Shown piece by piece: positions 6,791-7,183 of a DNA stretch of 7,183 nucleotides. The position numbers and the translations under genes are program-made. The notes under the pieces were generated by a model. It was not told the origin of the DNA, did no database searches, and saw nothing but the letters and a program-made list of their open reading frames with translations. The first letter of the stretch is position 1. The number at the start of each line of letters is the position of its first letter. This stretch comes from RFTU01 sp032122355 (GTDB taxonomy: Bacteria; Pseudomonadota; Gammaproteobacteria; Burkholderiales; Burkholderiaceae_C), in contig JAUMCS010000023.1 of the NCBI GenBank assembly GCA_032122355.1, positions 1-7,183 of the forward strand, written 5' to 3'.

Positions 6791-7183
6791 CTACCCCACT
6801 TCCTCCCCAATAAACCCCCCACTCTGATGGCTCCACAACCGAGCATAAAGCCCGCCTTTAGCCAATAGCTGTGAGTGAGTTCCTTCTTCCACAATTTCGC
6901 CTTGATCCATCACCACTAAGCGATCCATCGCAGCGATGGTGGATAAACGATGCGCAATGGCCACCACCGTTTTGCCTTCCATCAGCCGATACAGGCTATC
7001 TTGAATCACCGACTCCACTTCTGAATCTAAAGCGCTGGTGGCTTCATCCAGCAACAGTATGGGTGCATCTTTGAGCATCACCCTGGCTATCGCTATCCTT
7101 TGCCGCTGCCCGCCTGATAGCTTCACGCCACGCTCACCTACGTGCGCATCGTAGCCTGTGCGCCCCATCGCATCGGTCAGCTG
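6791..7183 (-). CDS. ABC exporter, C-terminal end of the ATPase domain (partial)
   Basis: The last 130 residues of an ABC exporter; the rest lies right of the window. Reading leftwards, it shows the signature LSGGQ (7106-7120), Walker B ILLLDEATSALD (Asp-Glu at 7043-7048), the switch histidine in AIAHRLSTI (6950-6952), then MDRLVVMDQGEIVEEGTH and the family tail GLYARLWSHQSGGF, ending at TAG 6793-6791. Walker A is outside the window. All visible catalytic residues are intact, so this copy looks functional. The protein would be an inner-membrane exporter in which ATP hydrolysis by paired ATPase domains drives transport; its substrate is unknown. The tail matches the same exporter family as the truncated membrane domain at 1-690, which suggests tandem paralogues or a duplicated gene on either side of the island. 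Confidence 0.92.
   Translation of the reverse strand, partial: QLTDAMGRTGYDAHVGERGVKLSGGQRQRIAIARVMLKDAPILLLDEATSALDSEVESVIQDSLYRLMEGKTVVAIAHRLSTIAAMDRLVVMDQGEIVEEGTHSQLLAKGGLYARLWSHQSGGFIGEEVG

Noticed and set aside
1..7183. CRISPR arrays, tRNA genes, integrase or transposase genes.
   Set aside because: No regularly spaced repeats, no cloverleaf-like sequences and no recombinase motifs were seen on either strand by eye.

Overview
The window is about 7.2 kb of bacterial DNA, probably from a proteobacterium. The two edge fragments look like one proteobacterial ABC exporter family; no marker gene is present, so the group is a guess. Two runs of ten N (1646-1655, 5432-5441) mark it as a scaffold of joined contigs, so some frame breaks may be assembly errors.

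Layout. Positions 1-690 (minus) hold the membrane half of an ABC exporter that has lost its 5' end. Positions 719-800 hold a likely promoter with an inverted repeat. Positions 801-1573 (plus) carry a MNT nucleotidyltransferase antitoxin overlapping a HEPN (HepT-type) RNase toxin gene; the toxin gene has two frame breaks that cancel each other. Positions 1574-1845 are mostly non-coding and include the first gap. Positions 1846-6311 (plus) encode one very large SF1 helicase with a C-terminal Vsr/MTES_1575-type nuclease domain; the second gap splits it into two apparent reading frames. Overlapping its stop codon, 6311-6754 encodes a small protein whose C-terminus looks like a J-domain without the HPD motif. 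Positions 6791-7183 (minus) are the C-terminal end of a second ABC exporter of the same family as the left fragment.

Interpretation. The middle 6 kb reads as a compact accessory (defence-type) island of two modules: a MNT/HEPN toxin-antitoxin pair, and a translationally coupled helicase-nuclease plus J-like protein. The helicase-nuclease recalls the architecture reported for the Hhe antiphage system (HEPN, helicase, Vsr endonuclease), but here the HEPN is in a separate gene and the J-like partner is not one I recognise from a named system. Short imperfect direct repeats near both island ends, and the odd order of the two ABC fragments, suggest insertion between or into tandem ABC exporter genes, or a duplication of that gene. 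None of this was tested by a search.
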